A DNA stretch of 64,000 nucleotides from JAEUTH01 sp039931675 (lineage in GTDB: Bacteria > Bacteroidota > Bacteroidia > AKYH767-A > OLB10): positions 8,467-72,466 of the forward strand of contig JBDTRM010000147.1 of NCBI GenBank assembly GCA_039931675.1, written 5' to 3'. Within the stretch, counting starts at the first letter, position 1, and each line of letters starts with the position of its first letter. The position numbers and the translations under genes are program-made. Below the pieces are notes generated by a model. It was not told the DNA's origin and ran no database searches. It saw only the letters and a list, made by a program, of their open reading frames with translations. Shown here piece by piece: positions 42,593-51,300 of the stretch.

Positions 42593-44122
42593 TTATTCCC
42601 ATTCAATAGTAGCAGGGGGCTTTGATGAAATATCGTAAACCACGCGGTTAATCCCTTTTACATTATTGATTATTTCGTTAGAGATGGTTGCCAGGAAATC
42701 GTAGGGGAGGTGTGCCCAATCAGCAGTCATGCCATCGGTAGAAGTTACAGCGCGCAGTACCACGCAGTTTTCATAAGTGCGTTCATCGCCCATCACACCA
42801 ACGCTTTGCACAGGCAGTAAGATAGTTGCAGCCTGCCATGTTTCATGATAGAGATTGTGCTTGCGCAATCCATCAATAAAAATTGCATCCGCCTGTTGCA
42901 GCACATTTACCTTGGAGGGAGTGATGTCACCTAATATGCGAATGCCGAGACCGGGACCGGGAAAAGGATGGCGGCTTAATAAGTGTTCATCAATGTTCAA
43001 AGCCTTGCCAATTAAACGAACCTCGTCTTTAAACAAAGTTTTTAAAGGCTCAACTAATTTAAGTTTCATCTTTTCAGGAAGTCCGCCCACATTGTGATGA
43101 GATTTTATGGTAGCCGATGGACCTTTTACACTAACGCTTTCAATCACATCAGGATAAATGGTGCCTTGTGCCAGCCATTTTACACCTTGTATTTTATGCG
43201 ACTCTTCATCAAACACATCAATAAAAACTTTGCCTATTGCTTTTCTTTTTAGTTCAGGGTCAGTGATACCGCTTAGCGCAGAATAAAACTTTTCGCGGGC
43301 ATCAACACCAATGATGTTTACATCGAAATTGATAAATGCTTTCAGCACCTGGTCAAATTCATCTTTGCGAAGCAAACCATTATCAACAAAAATACAGGTA
43401 AGGTTGGTACCAATAGCTTTGCTGATTAAAGCCGCAGCAACACTGCTATCAACACCACCTGATAAACCAAGAATTACTTTATCATCTTGCAATTGCGCTT
43501 TGAGCGATGCAACAGTTTCATCTATAAAAGAACCTGGTGTCCAGTCCATCGCACATCCGCAAACATTCTTCAAAAAATTCTCCAGTATTTTTTTCCCCTC
43601 TACGGTATGGACAACTTCGGGATGGAATTGAATGCCATAAGTTTTTTCTCCTTTGATATGATAAGCTGCAACACGAACATCACCCGTTGATGCAATTATC
43701 TCAAAATCATCGGGCACTTCTTTAATCGTATCAGCATGACTCATCCAAACCTGCGATTGTGCTGAAACTCCATTGAAAATTTCTTTGCCTTGCGTATTGA
43801 TTTGCAAATGCGCTCTGCCATACTCACGTGTGTTAGAAGGCGCAACTGTTCCACCACTTTGTTGAGCCATTAATTGCGCTCCGTAACAGACTCCCAACAC
43901 AGGAATCTTCTTGCGAAAAGCTGCCGTGTCAACAATAGGGGCGTTGCTGTCACGCACCGAAGCAGGGCTTCCTGAAAGTATTACACCCTTAATATTTTCA
44001 GTGATTGCTGGTAAATGATTGTAAGGATGAATTTCGCAATACACATTTAATTCGCGAACCCTGCGGGCAATGAGTTGCGTGTATTGAGAGCCAAAGTCAA
44101 TAATTAAAATGGTCTGATGCAT
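42593..44122 (-). CDS. guaA: GMP synthase (glutamine-hydrolysing)
   Basis: A 509-residue enzyme converting XMP to GMP. The class I amidotransferase domain (1-190) has nucleophile Cys79 in GVCYGAQ and His in QFHPEV. The ATP-pyrophosphatase domain carries LGLSGGVDSSVAAAL (P-loop) near 217, and the C-terminal dimerisation domain ends VYDISSKPPATIEWE, as expected. Length is standard. The gene for a periplasmic-binding-like lipoprotein lies upstream on the same strand, 139 bases away. Confidence 0.98.
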   Translation of the reverse strand: MHQTILIIDFGSQYTQLIARRVRELNVYCEIHPYNHLPAITENIKGVILSGSPASVRDSNAPIVDTAAFRKKIPVLGVCYGAQLMAQQSGGTVAPSNTREYGRAHLQINTQGKEIFNGVSAQSQVWMSHADTIKEVPDDFEIIASTGDVRVAAYHIKGEKTYGIQFHPEVVHTVEGKKILENFLKNVCGCAMDWTPGSFIDETVASLKAQLQDDKVILGLSGGVDSSVAAALISKAIGTNLTCIFVDNGLLRKDEFDQVLKAFINFDVNIIGVDAREKFYSALSGITDPELKRKAIGKVFIDVFDEESHKIQGVKWLAQGTIYPDVIESVSVKGPSATIKSHHNVGGLPEKMKLKLVEPLKTLFKDEVRLIGKALNIDEHLLSRHPFPGPGLGIRILGDITPSKVNVLQQADAIFIDGLRKHNLYHETWQAATILLPVQSVGVMGDERTYENCVVLRAVTSTDGMTADWAHLPYDFLATISNEIINNVKGINRVVYDISSKPPATIEWE

Positions 44123-44261
44123 AGTGCCGCGAAAGTAGAAAATTTGGTTGGCTGCCTTCGGTTGAGTTTTTACTTTTTCTAAACAAAATTATTGGAGTGC
44201 AATTTCCTCTTAGCTGAGGCCATATTACCTATTTCCTTATTTCCAAATATCCTTTTTCTCT

Positions 44262-45506
44262 TCAATAAGGCTGCAACTGCAATTGGTAATCAGCAAATTT
44301 CAAAACTGAAATATGGGAGTTTTCAAATCCATTATCGGCATTTCCTTTTGAAAAATTGAAAAGCGATTGATTAAAATTCTTTTCTGCTTTGCTGAAATCT
44401 TTCCAGTTTTTATTATCACTGTTCATAGTGGTCATAAATCCTTTCATCAGGTAAAAACCCTGGTATGCTTGCAAAAGCGGGTCAGCAGAATATTTGCTGA
44501 TAAACTCTTTACGAAACTGAAGTAATTCAGCATCACCATAATTAATAAAACTTGAAGTAAAAATTATGGTTTGCAATTTCTCTAAGGAAACCTCACTCAC
44601 AGTTTCAAAATTTTCCCAGGTGGGAAGCCCGCAAACCTGCAGGCGATATGTTTCGCTATTTTCAGCAAGGGTGTTAATCAATGGCGAAACAAAAGCTTCA
44701 TCAGAAGATGCAATCACAATAAGATTTTTCTTTGCCTTATCTAACTTCTTCAATAAACCCTCTGTTTTTTCTATTGCGTAGTTTAGCTGTGTACACTTAT
44801 CAGTAGTTGAAGATTCATTTGCAAGCGAACTGTCAATCCTGCCGGCAAACCATTCTCCTAATTCTTTCTCCTTTTTCACATCACGGTAAACCACTATGAT
44901 TTTTTCTTTCGTATAATGACGGGCTATGTAGTCGGCCATTTCAATTATCATGGTTTGGTTATTAGGCAGGCAGGTTAGCAAATGTTGATTTCGGGTTGAA
45001 GCTGATTGCGCATAAACCAAAGCTGTTTTATTGTGTTCAGCATTTTTAACGATACCGGTTAAATTTGTTGACGAAGTATTCACAAATAACAAATCTGAAT
45101 TATAAATGCGAATTCCCCTGATCATTGTTTCAAGTTTGGCGCTGTCACCAGAATCAAAGATTTTCAAATTAATTTTTAAGTGTTCCTGTTTAAAGGAATC
45201 AACAGCCATTTTTGCTCCTTCATAAAACTGTAATGATGGAATAGAAGAAAGAAGAATTTCCTTTTCTTCTAAATCATTGACGGGAGGTTGCAGGTTTTCA
45301 TCTAAATGGAATGGCATCAGGAAACCGATATTATATTCAGCCGTTTCTGGTTCAACTGGTTTTGTTGGCTCAACTTCAATCTTTGAAGTATCTTTTTTCT
45401 CGGCAACAGGAGTTATTGTTTTAACTGCTGATTGCTTCGGTTTACACAATGAAAAAAGGCATATTATAATGACTGCCATTAAAAAACCAATGCTTTTAAA
45501 TTTCAT
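44262..45506 (-). CDS. Periplasmic-binding-protein-like lipoprotein
   Basis: A 414-residue protein with a signal peptide and probable lipidation site (FLMAVIIICLFSLCKPKQ, Cys21). A proline/lysine-rich linker precedes a type I periplasmic-binding fold: EYNIGFLMPFHLDEN, YEGAKMAVDSFKQEH, LLFVNTSSTNLTGIV, KIIVVYRDVKKEKELG. In other Bacteroidota a similar domain fused to LysM repeats is encoded beside guaA (my recollection); here no LysM is present. A role in sensing or binding cell-wall material is possible but unproven. The -7-like TAAATTTG lies only six bases before the ATG, so the transcript may be nearly leaderless. Confidence 0.75.
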   Translation of the reverse strand: MKFKSIGFLMAVIIICLFSLCKPKQSAVKTITPVAEKKDTSKIEVEPTKPVEPETAEYNIGFLMPFHLDENLQPPVNDLEEKEILLSSIPSLQFYEGAKMAVDSFKQEHLKINLKIFDSGDSAKLETMIRGIRIYNSDLLFVNTSSTNLTGIVKNAEHNKTALVYAQSASTRNQHLLTCLPNNQTMIIEMADYIARHYTKEKIIVVYRDVKKEKELGEWFAGRIDSSLANESSTTDKCTQLNYAIEKTEGLLKKLDKAKKNLIVIASSDEAFVSPLINTLAENSETYRLQVCGLPTWENFETVSEVSLEKLQTIIFTSSFINYGDAELLQFRKEFISKYSADPLLQAYQGFYLMKGFMTTMNSDNKNWKDFSKAEKNFNQSLFNFSKGNADNGFENSHISVLKFADYQLQLQPY

Positions 45507-45832
45507 TACCCCAAATTTATTGTTGAAGGTGCAATGTAAAAAAGTTTGAGTTTACTATGTATAACAATCATGATAAAAAAATCCGCAAGGCTCTTTAAGG
45601 AACACTTGCGGATATTAAAAATGAGGTGTTTCAATATGAAGCACCTCAATTACCCCATTATTACTTAACTGCTCATATCTTAAGGGGGGGATTTTATGTT
45701 AAATAACGAGTAATAAATATGCGCAATAAAGATATGGCACATCAATATAAAAAATTACCCTTTATTCAGAACATAATAGTGGCATTCGTTTAAGGTAGTT
45801 AAACGGGCGCAATAGCGTGAATATTCAGCCTC
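45507..45832. other. Gap with two hairpins downstream of the LuxR-type gene
   Basis: AATCCGCAAG (45580-45589) pairs with CTTGCGGATATT (45605-45616). GAGGTGTTTCA pairs with TGAAGCACCTC at 45624-45648. Either could terminate the minus-strand regulator gene. A run of seven G lies near 45690. No ORF is supported. Confidence 0.55.
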
Positions 45833-46084
45833 TTAAATTAAAACATCATTGTAAAAAACTTCGCGTTTGCTAAGATCAACTGAAAAGCCCATATATAAGG
45901 CGTGAACAGTTAATTCAAAGTTATGATGAATGTCTAATTTGATATAAAGCTGTTTGAGATAAGTAGCCACAGTATGCACACTATGTTTCAAAATAGCGGC
46001 TATTTCCTTTGTAGCATAGCCAAGCAACAAATACTTGATTATTTGTTGTTCAAGTTTGGTAAAATTGAATACGCGTGTTTTCAT
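45833..46084 (-). CDS. Stand-alone LuxR/GerE-type DNA-binding protein
   Basis: An 83-residue protein consisting only of a GerE helix-turn-helix: FTKLEQQIIKYLLLGYATKEIAAILKHSVHTVATYLKQLYIKLDI at about residues 8-52. No receiver domain or sensor domain is present, and there is no truncated upstream frame, so it is a genuine small regulator. AT-rich non-coding DNA lies on both sides (about 330 and 400 bases), suggesting a self-contained transcription unit. Targets are unknown. Confidence 0.85.
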   Translation of the reverse strand: MKTRVFNFTKLEQQIIKYLLLGYATKEIAAILKHSVHTVATYLKQLYIKLDIHHNFELTVHALYMGFSVDLSKREVFYNDVLI

Positions 46085-46481
46085 TGATAGGGGATTTTAG
46101 AAAAAGAGAAAATGAGGGTAGTTTCACATTTGGATTTAAGCAAATTCAGAAAAGATAATTTGAAAGATATTTTGCGATACAGACAATTTTATTGTTAGAA
46201 AAACAAAGCTGATTTCAAAAAGCATTGTGAAGATAAGAAAATTATCGCAAGAATAAAAAATGATAGCTATTCGATTTGTTGAATTAAATTAATGTTTTAA
46301 AGCAAAATTCAATTTCTGATTTACTTAATATTAATTCGGTTTGAGAAGGACAGTTAAATAGCAAAACACCTGAAATGCCATATTATATGGGCATTTGGAA
46401 ATATGATATGGTCTTATAATTAATATTATGTTAAATAGAATATTTTAAAATAAAGGAGACCATAGTCCCCTTTTTAAATCT
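46085..46481. other. AT-rich intergenic region upstream of the LuxR-type gene
   Basis: Very AT-rich with no ORF. A small inverted phrase (CATATTATATGGGCATTTGG / AAATATGATATGG) lies around 46378-46412. No certain promoter was read. Nothing else is evident. Confidence 0.35.
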
Positions 46482-47660
46482 TTATTGCTTATCCATTAGT
46501 TTTTTAAGCTCTTCATATTTTGCAGTCTCCCCCGTGCGAACATATAACTGTTTCAATGAAAGCTGCGTACTTGGGTCTTTAGGATTTAATGCTAAAGCTT
46601 TTTCAAGATAAGGTTCAGCTTGTTTGAGCTTATCTGCAGCCTGTTTGTTTAAAGCATCTGCTTCCTTTTGTTTGTTCAATGGCATATTGTTAGCCTTATT
46701 GGCAAGTTCAGCTCCCTGGTTAAAATATAAAGCGCCAATGTTATAGTTGGCTTCAAAATAATCAGGCTTCTTGGCTATGGCGCTTGTATAATAGCCGGCA
46801 GATTTATTTACAAGTTCAGTATAGTTTTCAGGCTTTGGCAGATCGGTGCCTTTGGCATCTTTAGGATTAGCTAATTTGTCATAAATAGTTCCGGCTGCAA
46901 AATAAAGACTTGAATTTTCAGGGTCATGAGCGATGGCCTGATCTAACATGGCTGCTGCTTTCTTATCATCACCACTCTGAAGTACTGAATTCAATTCTTC
47001 TATCATCAGGTTATTATCATTTGGAAACGCTTTGCGACCTTTTAGCAATGCTTCAGTAGCCTTATCTTTTTGACCTGCATTTTTATACAATTGGACTAAT
47101 GACATATAAATTGCTGCATCCTGGTAATTCAGGGCAACTAATCTTTCATAATATCCAATAGCTTTTTCACTCATTCCGGCTTTGTCAGCGGCTAATGCAC
47201 TGTTAACGATTGAACTGGTGTCGTTGGGATTTATCTCCAGAATAGTTTCGAAACGCGTCAGAGCCTTGTTATAATCTTTAGCTTCATAAGAAGCCAAACC
47301 ATCATTAAATATGCTGGCAGTAATAAAAGCCATGTATTGAGTTATCTCATCTTTGTATTCATACTTAGGATCAATTTCGAGCGCCTTTTTGTAGGATTTA
47401 TAGGCCTCGCCCAATGGATCAGGACTTAGTGAACCATATTTGGCATTCTTAAACATGCCTTGATAAATCTGACCGCGATAGTACCAGGTTTTTGCCATGC
47501 CCATGCTGCCTTCATTTACGCTGGCTTCGTCAATGTATTGTTTGGCCTTATCAAGGTCTCCTTCTTTCATGTAGCTATAGGCTGTTTGAACTTTGGCCTT
47601 TTGAGAATACGCCAAACTGACACTAAGAATTGCTACAGTTAAAACAATAAGTTTCTTCAT
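46482..47660 (-). CDS. Exported tetratricopeptide repeat protein
   Basis: A 392-residue protein with a signal peptide (VLTVAILSVSLAYSQ) and about eight TPR units, e.g. AKTWYYRGQIYQGMFKNAKY, DYNKALTRFETILEINPND and YFEANYNIGALYFNQGAEL. It is therefore a periplasmic or surface-attached scaffold. It stands alone, 119 bases after gyrA on the same strand. The intervening DNA contains GTGTCTGACAC repeats. The partner is unknown. Confidence 0.9.
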   Translation of the reverse strand: MKKLIVLTVAILSVSLAYSQKAKVQTAYSYMKEGDLDKAKQYIDEASVNEGSMGMAKTWYYRGQIYQGMFKNAKYGSLSPDPLGEAYKSYKKALEIDPKYEYKDEITQYMAFITASIFNDGLASYEAKDYNKALTRFETILEINPNDTSSIVNSALAADKAGMSEKAIGYYERLVALNYQDAAIYMSLVQLYKNAGQKDKATEALLKGRKAFPNDNNLMIEELNSVLQSGDDKKAAAMLDQAIAHDPENSSLYFAAGTIYDKLANPKDAKGTDLPKPENYTELVNKSAGYYTSAIAKKPDYFEANYNIGALYFNQGAELANKANNMPLNKQKEADALNKQAADKLKQAEPYLEKALALNPKDPSTQLSLKQLYVRTGETAKYEELKKLMDKQ

Positions 47661-47779
47661 TTTGAATGTTTTATGATATTATAGTTGTAGTACTTGAAGT
47701 TTTACTTTAATAAATAAAAAGAATCTTATAAATGAAACGAAATGTGTCTGACACACTTGAGGAGTCTGACACGAAACGC

Positions 47780-50380
47780 CTAATTCTCTTCTCCTTTTTC
47801 TTCCGCATTATCGGCAGCAGGATTTTCATTTGCATCTGGAGTTTCATCGCTAACATTGGGTTCTGTTGAGCTTTCTATTGCGGGAACACCGTTTGCAATT
47901 GTTATGCCTTCGGCAATGATAGTTTCATCTTCGATGGCTTTTTCATCTATTTTACATACTGAGGCAATTGAATCATCATCATCTAATTTGATAACCCTTA
48001 CTCCTTGTGTTGCGCGACCTTGTACACGGAGACTACTTACTTCCATGCGAATGGTGACTCCTGATTTGTTGATAATCATTATCTGGTCGCCTTCTTCTAC
48101 CGTTTTTATTGCGATAAGCTTTCCTGTTTTTTCTGTTACATTCAATGTGCGGACGCCTTTACCTCCGCGTTTGATGGTACGATAATCTTCAAGGTCGGAA
48201 CGCTTGCCGTAGCCGTTTTCTGAAACAACCAATATCGTTTCTTTTTGTGGGTCTAAAATACAAACGAATCCTATAACCTCATCCTTTTCATCACTCATCC
48301 TTACTCCTGTTACTCCTATTGAATTTCGGCCAACGGCACGAACATTAGCTTCATTAAAACGGATAGCTCTGCCCGATCTGGTTGCAAGGATTATTTCATT
48401 CTTACCGTTGGTTAATCTTGCTTCAAGCAATTCATCACCTTCTTCGATGTTAATGGCATTGATACCATTCTGACGCACACGGCTGTATGCTTCAAGAAGG
48501 GTTTTCTTTACCACACCGTTCTTTGTGGCCATTACTATAAAGTTACTATTGATGTATTCTTCATTATTCAAATCTTTTACATTAATGAAGGCTTTAACTT
48601 TATCATCAGGAGGAATTTGAATGAGGTTCTGAATGGCGCGTCCCTTCTGGGTTTTGTTGCCTTCGGGAATTTCAAATGCGCGTAACCAGAAGCATCTTCC
48701 TTTTTCGGTAAATAATAAAATGTAATTATGATTGGTTGCAATGAAAAGATGTTCTACGAAGTCTTCATCTCTTGTTGCACTGCCTTGACTGCCTCTGCCA
48801 CCACGGTTTTGGGTGCGGTATTCGGTTAAAGGGGTACGTTTGATATATCCTAAATGTGATATTGTAATTACAACGGCATCATCAGCAATAATATCTTCCA
48901 TTGAGATATCATCACCCTGGTAAACGATTTCAGTTCTGCGCTCATCGCCATATTTATCTCTAACTTCAATTGCTTCTTCTCTGAGGATTTTCATTCTTAA
49001 TTCTTCACTATCCAAAATCTCATTAAGATATTTAATCATCTCCATGAGGTCGGCATATTCTGCTTTAATCTTATCGCGCTCTAAGCCCGTTAAACGTTGC
49101 AGACGCATTTCGAGAATGGCTTTTGCCTGAATCTCGCTTAGGGCGAAACGTTCCATTAAGCCTGTTTGGGCTTCATTAGGAGTTTGAGATGCACGGATAA
49201 GAGCAATCACCTCGTCCAAATGGTCAAGCGCTATAAGCAAACCTTCTAAAATGTGGGCGCGCTTTTGGGCCTCGGCCAGTTCGAATTTGGTTTTGCGAAC
49301 CAATACATCGTGACGGTGAACTACGTAATGAGAAATGAGATCGCGCAGGTTCAACATCTCGGGGCGACCATGAACAAGGGCAATGTTATTTACACTAAAT
49401 GAAGTTTGTAAAGCGGTGTATTTAAAGAGGTTATTGATAACCACATTAGCCATTGCATCGCGCTTAATTTCGTAAACCAAACGAATGCCTTCTTTATTGC
49501 TTTCGTTGCGCATGTCGCTTATGCCCTCTAACTTTTTATCGTTAATGAGGTCTTTGGTCTTTTCGAGCATTTCGGCATAGTTAACCTGGAATGGCACTTC
49601 GTGAACGATGATGCGCTCGCGACCATTAGCTAAATTCTCGATGGTATATTTTGCGCGAAGCACTACCCTGCCGCGTCCCGTAAGGAAAGCATCCTTAACT
49701 CCGCTGTATCCATAAATGATACCGCCTGTAGGGAAATCTGGAGCTTTAACATGCTGCATGAGTTCCTCAATGGTTATGTCTTTATTGTCAATGTAAGCGA
49801 TTACGGCATTGAGACATTCAGTAAGGTTATGTGGCGCCATATTGGTTGCCATACCTACTGCGATGCCTGCTGCGCCATTCACCAGCAAGTTTGGGAAACG
49901 TGACGGAAGCACGGTTGGCTCCTGCAAGGTATCGTCAAAATTATTACGAAAGTCAACGGTTTCTTTTTCAATATCGGCAAGCATTTCTTCGGCAAGTTTC
50001 TTTAAGCGTGCCTCTGTGTAACGCATTGCCGCTGGACGGTCGCCTTCCATGCTGCCGAAGTTACCCTGCCCGTCAACGAGCGGGTATCTTAAACTCCATT
50101 CCTGAGCCATGCGCACCATAGTATCATATACTGATGAATCGCCATGCGGGTGATACTTACCCATTACCTCTCCAACAATACGTGCAGACTTCTTGTAAGC
50201 GCGGTTGCTCAACACTCCCAAATCCAGCATCCCGTACAAAACCCTGCGGTGAACAGGCTTTAAACCATCGCGCACATCGGGCAGCGCACGACTTACTATT
50301 ACCGACATTGAATAATCAATGTAGGCTGTTTTCATCTCATCTTCGATGTTAATCTTAATTATATTCTCGCCCTCAGCCAT
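47780..50380 (-). CDS. gyrA: DNA gyrase subunit A
   Basis: An 866-residue type IIA topoisomerase subunit. Catalytic Tyr121 is in RPAAMRYTEARL. The quinolone-determining region HPHGDSSVYDTMVRMAQ keeps Ser82 and Asp86 (E. coli 83 and 87), the susceptible residues. The C-terminal beta-pinwheel begins with a GyrA-box, QNRGGRGSQG, and ends in an acidic tail (DNAEEKGEEN). It introduces negative supercoils with GyrB, which is not in this window. The start MAEGENIIKINIEDEMKTAY is standard. Confidence 0.97.
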   Translation of the reverse strand: MAEGENIIKINIEDEMKTAYIDYSMSVIVSRALPDVRDGLKPVHRRVLYGMLDLGVLSNRAYKKSARIVGEVMGKYHPHGDSSVYDTMVRMAQEWSLRYPLVDGQGNFGSMEGDRPAAMRYTEARLKKLAEEMLADIEKETVDFRNNFDDTLQEPTVLPSRFPNLLVNGAAGIAVGMATNMAPHNLTECLNAVIAYIDNKDITIEELMQHVKAPDFPTGGIIYGYSGVKDAFLTGRGRVVLRAKYTIENLANGRERIIVHEVPFQVNYAEMLEKTKDLINDKKLEGISDMRNESNKEGIRLVYEIKRDAMANVVINNLFKYTALQTSFSVNNIALVHGRPEMLNLRDLISHYVVHRHDVLVRKTKFELAEAQKRAHILEGLLIALDHLDEVIALIRASQTPNEAQTGLMERFALSEIQAKAILEMRLQRLTGLERDKIKAEYADLMEMIKYLNEILDSEELRMKILREEAIEVRDKYGDERRTEIVYQGDDISMEDIIADDAVVITISHLGYIKRTPLTEYRTQNRGGRGSQGSATRDEDFVEHLFIATNHNYILLFTEKGRCFWLRAFEIPEGNKTQKGRAIQNLIQIPPDDKVKAFINVKDLNNEEYINSNFIVMATKNGVVKKTLLEAYSRVRQNGINAINIEEGDELLEARLTNGKNEIILATRSGRAIRFNEANVRAVGRNSIGVTGVRMSDEKDEVIGFVCILDPQKETILVVSENGYGKRSDLEDYRTIKRGGKGVRTLNVTEKTGKLIAIKTVEEGDQIMIINKSGVTIRMEVSSLRVQGRATQGVRVIKLDDDDSIASVCKIDEKAIEDETIIAEGITIANGVPAIESSTEPNVSDETPDANENPAADNAEEKGEEN

Positions 50381-51014
50381 TTATTTTGTTGTGTTTTATT
50401 TTAAAATTTTGTTGCGCGAATAACGAATATTTTTTGCGTTAATAAAAGCGAAAATGATGAATGAAATTAACAAGTTATCACGAAAGTGTAAAATGGTTTT
50501 TTGGTTTCTTGTTTCACGTTTAAAGTTTGCGACTTTTCGATTGGATAAACCTTATAGGTTTTAAAACCTATAAGGTTTTGCCTGCAGGTATAAAAAGAAA
50601 AGAGGCGCGGATCCCCCAACCCGCGCCTAAAAACGACCTTATACTAAAAAAACAATAAATTATTAAAACTATTTTTTGAAGACCTTAACTCTGTGAAATG
50701 AGGGATTAAGAATTATGGTTGTTAATGTTGTTATTTGTCGTAATGCGTAATGTAAAATGTTCAAGCCTGCATGGTCTTATATATGGTCAATCTTAACAGG
50801 ATCATAATGGTTTTCAAATTTCTGAAAAGATGGTTTTATGCAACTAAAGATATATTAAGGATTACGGGTAATAATTATCCAAACGTAGGATTTTAATATT
50901 TCGGAAAACCTGCAATTAAGTAAACGTAAAAATTCCTACTGCAAAGCCTGCTTAATTTTGGGTAAAGCCACTAATTGATAAAACCTTATGAATTGTGCTG
51001 CCTGATATAGTAAA
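50381..51014. other. Long gap with palindromes upstream of gyrA
   Basis: The gap contains the perfect palindrome at 50547-50578 and a GC-rich hairpin, AGGCGCGG (50603-50610) with CCGCGCCT (50621-50628), followed on the minus strand by a T-rich stretch. The hairpin lies about 220 bases before the gyrA start and could be an attenuator or the end of a short transcript. No ORF is supported, and 50640-51000 shows nothing else. Confidence 0.5.
50547..50578. repeat. Perfect 32-bp palindrome in the gyrA upstream region
   Basis: AAACCTTATAGGTTTT followed at once by AAAACCTATAAGGTTT: a perfect palindrome with no loop, made of two AACCTATAAGG half sites. It could be a dimeric operator for gyrA or a dispersed repeat (ACCTTATAGGT phrases recur in Bacteroidota genomes). 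Confidence 0.85.
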
Positions 51015-51042
51015 CAAAAAAGGCATTGCTGATAGCAATGCC
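51015..51042 (-). terminator. Intrinsic terminator of tRNA-Ser
   Basis: On the minus strand GGCATTGCT, loop ATC, AGCAATGCC, then six T. It lies 16 bases after the tRNA 3' end. Confidence 0.9.
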
Positions 51043-51057
51043 CGTAGTGTTAGTGTG

Positions 51058-51147
51058 TGGCGGAGAGTTAGGGATTCGAACCCCAGGAGGCTTTAACACC
51101 TCAACAGTTTTCAAGACTGCCGCAATCGACCACTCTGCCAACTCTCC
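51058..51147 (-). tRNA. tRNA-Ser(UGA)
   Basis: A 90-nt tRNA on the minus strand with CCA encoded (51060-51058). The acceptor stem is GGAGAGT/ACTCTCC. The anticodon loop CTTGAAA gives TGA at 51113-51111. A long variable arm (TTGAGGTGTTAAAGCCTCC region) is typical of class II serine tRNAs, and the T-loop GGTTCGAATCC is intact. It has its own promoter and terminator. Confidence 0.97.
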
Positions 51148-51152
51148 GGGCG

Positions 51153-51183
51153 CGAAAGTACATCTTCAAATTACAGTGCAAAA
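51153..51183 (-). promoter_or_regulatory. Promoter of tRNA-Ser
   Basis: On the minus strand TTTTG (51183 to 51179) and TACTTTCG (51160 to 51153), 18 bases apart, fit the -33/-7 pattern with one change. They lie 5 bases before the mature 5' end. Confidence 0.65.
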
Positions 51184-51300
51184 TTTTTTTTGAAAATATA
51201 TTTATTGCCACCTATTGACAAATAGATTGTTTTCACATTACACTTTCTACTTTAAAATTCTAATTTTACACAATGTATATTTACTCTAATTGCTAAGTCA

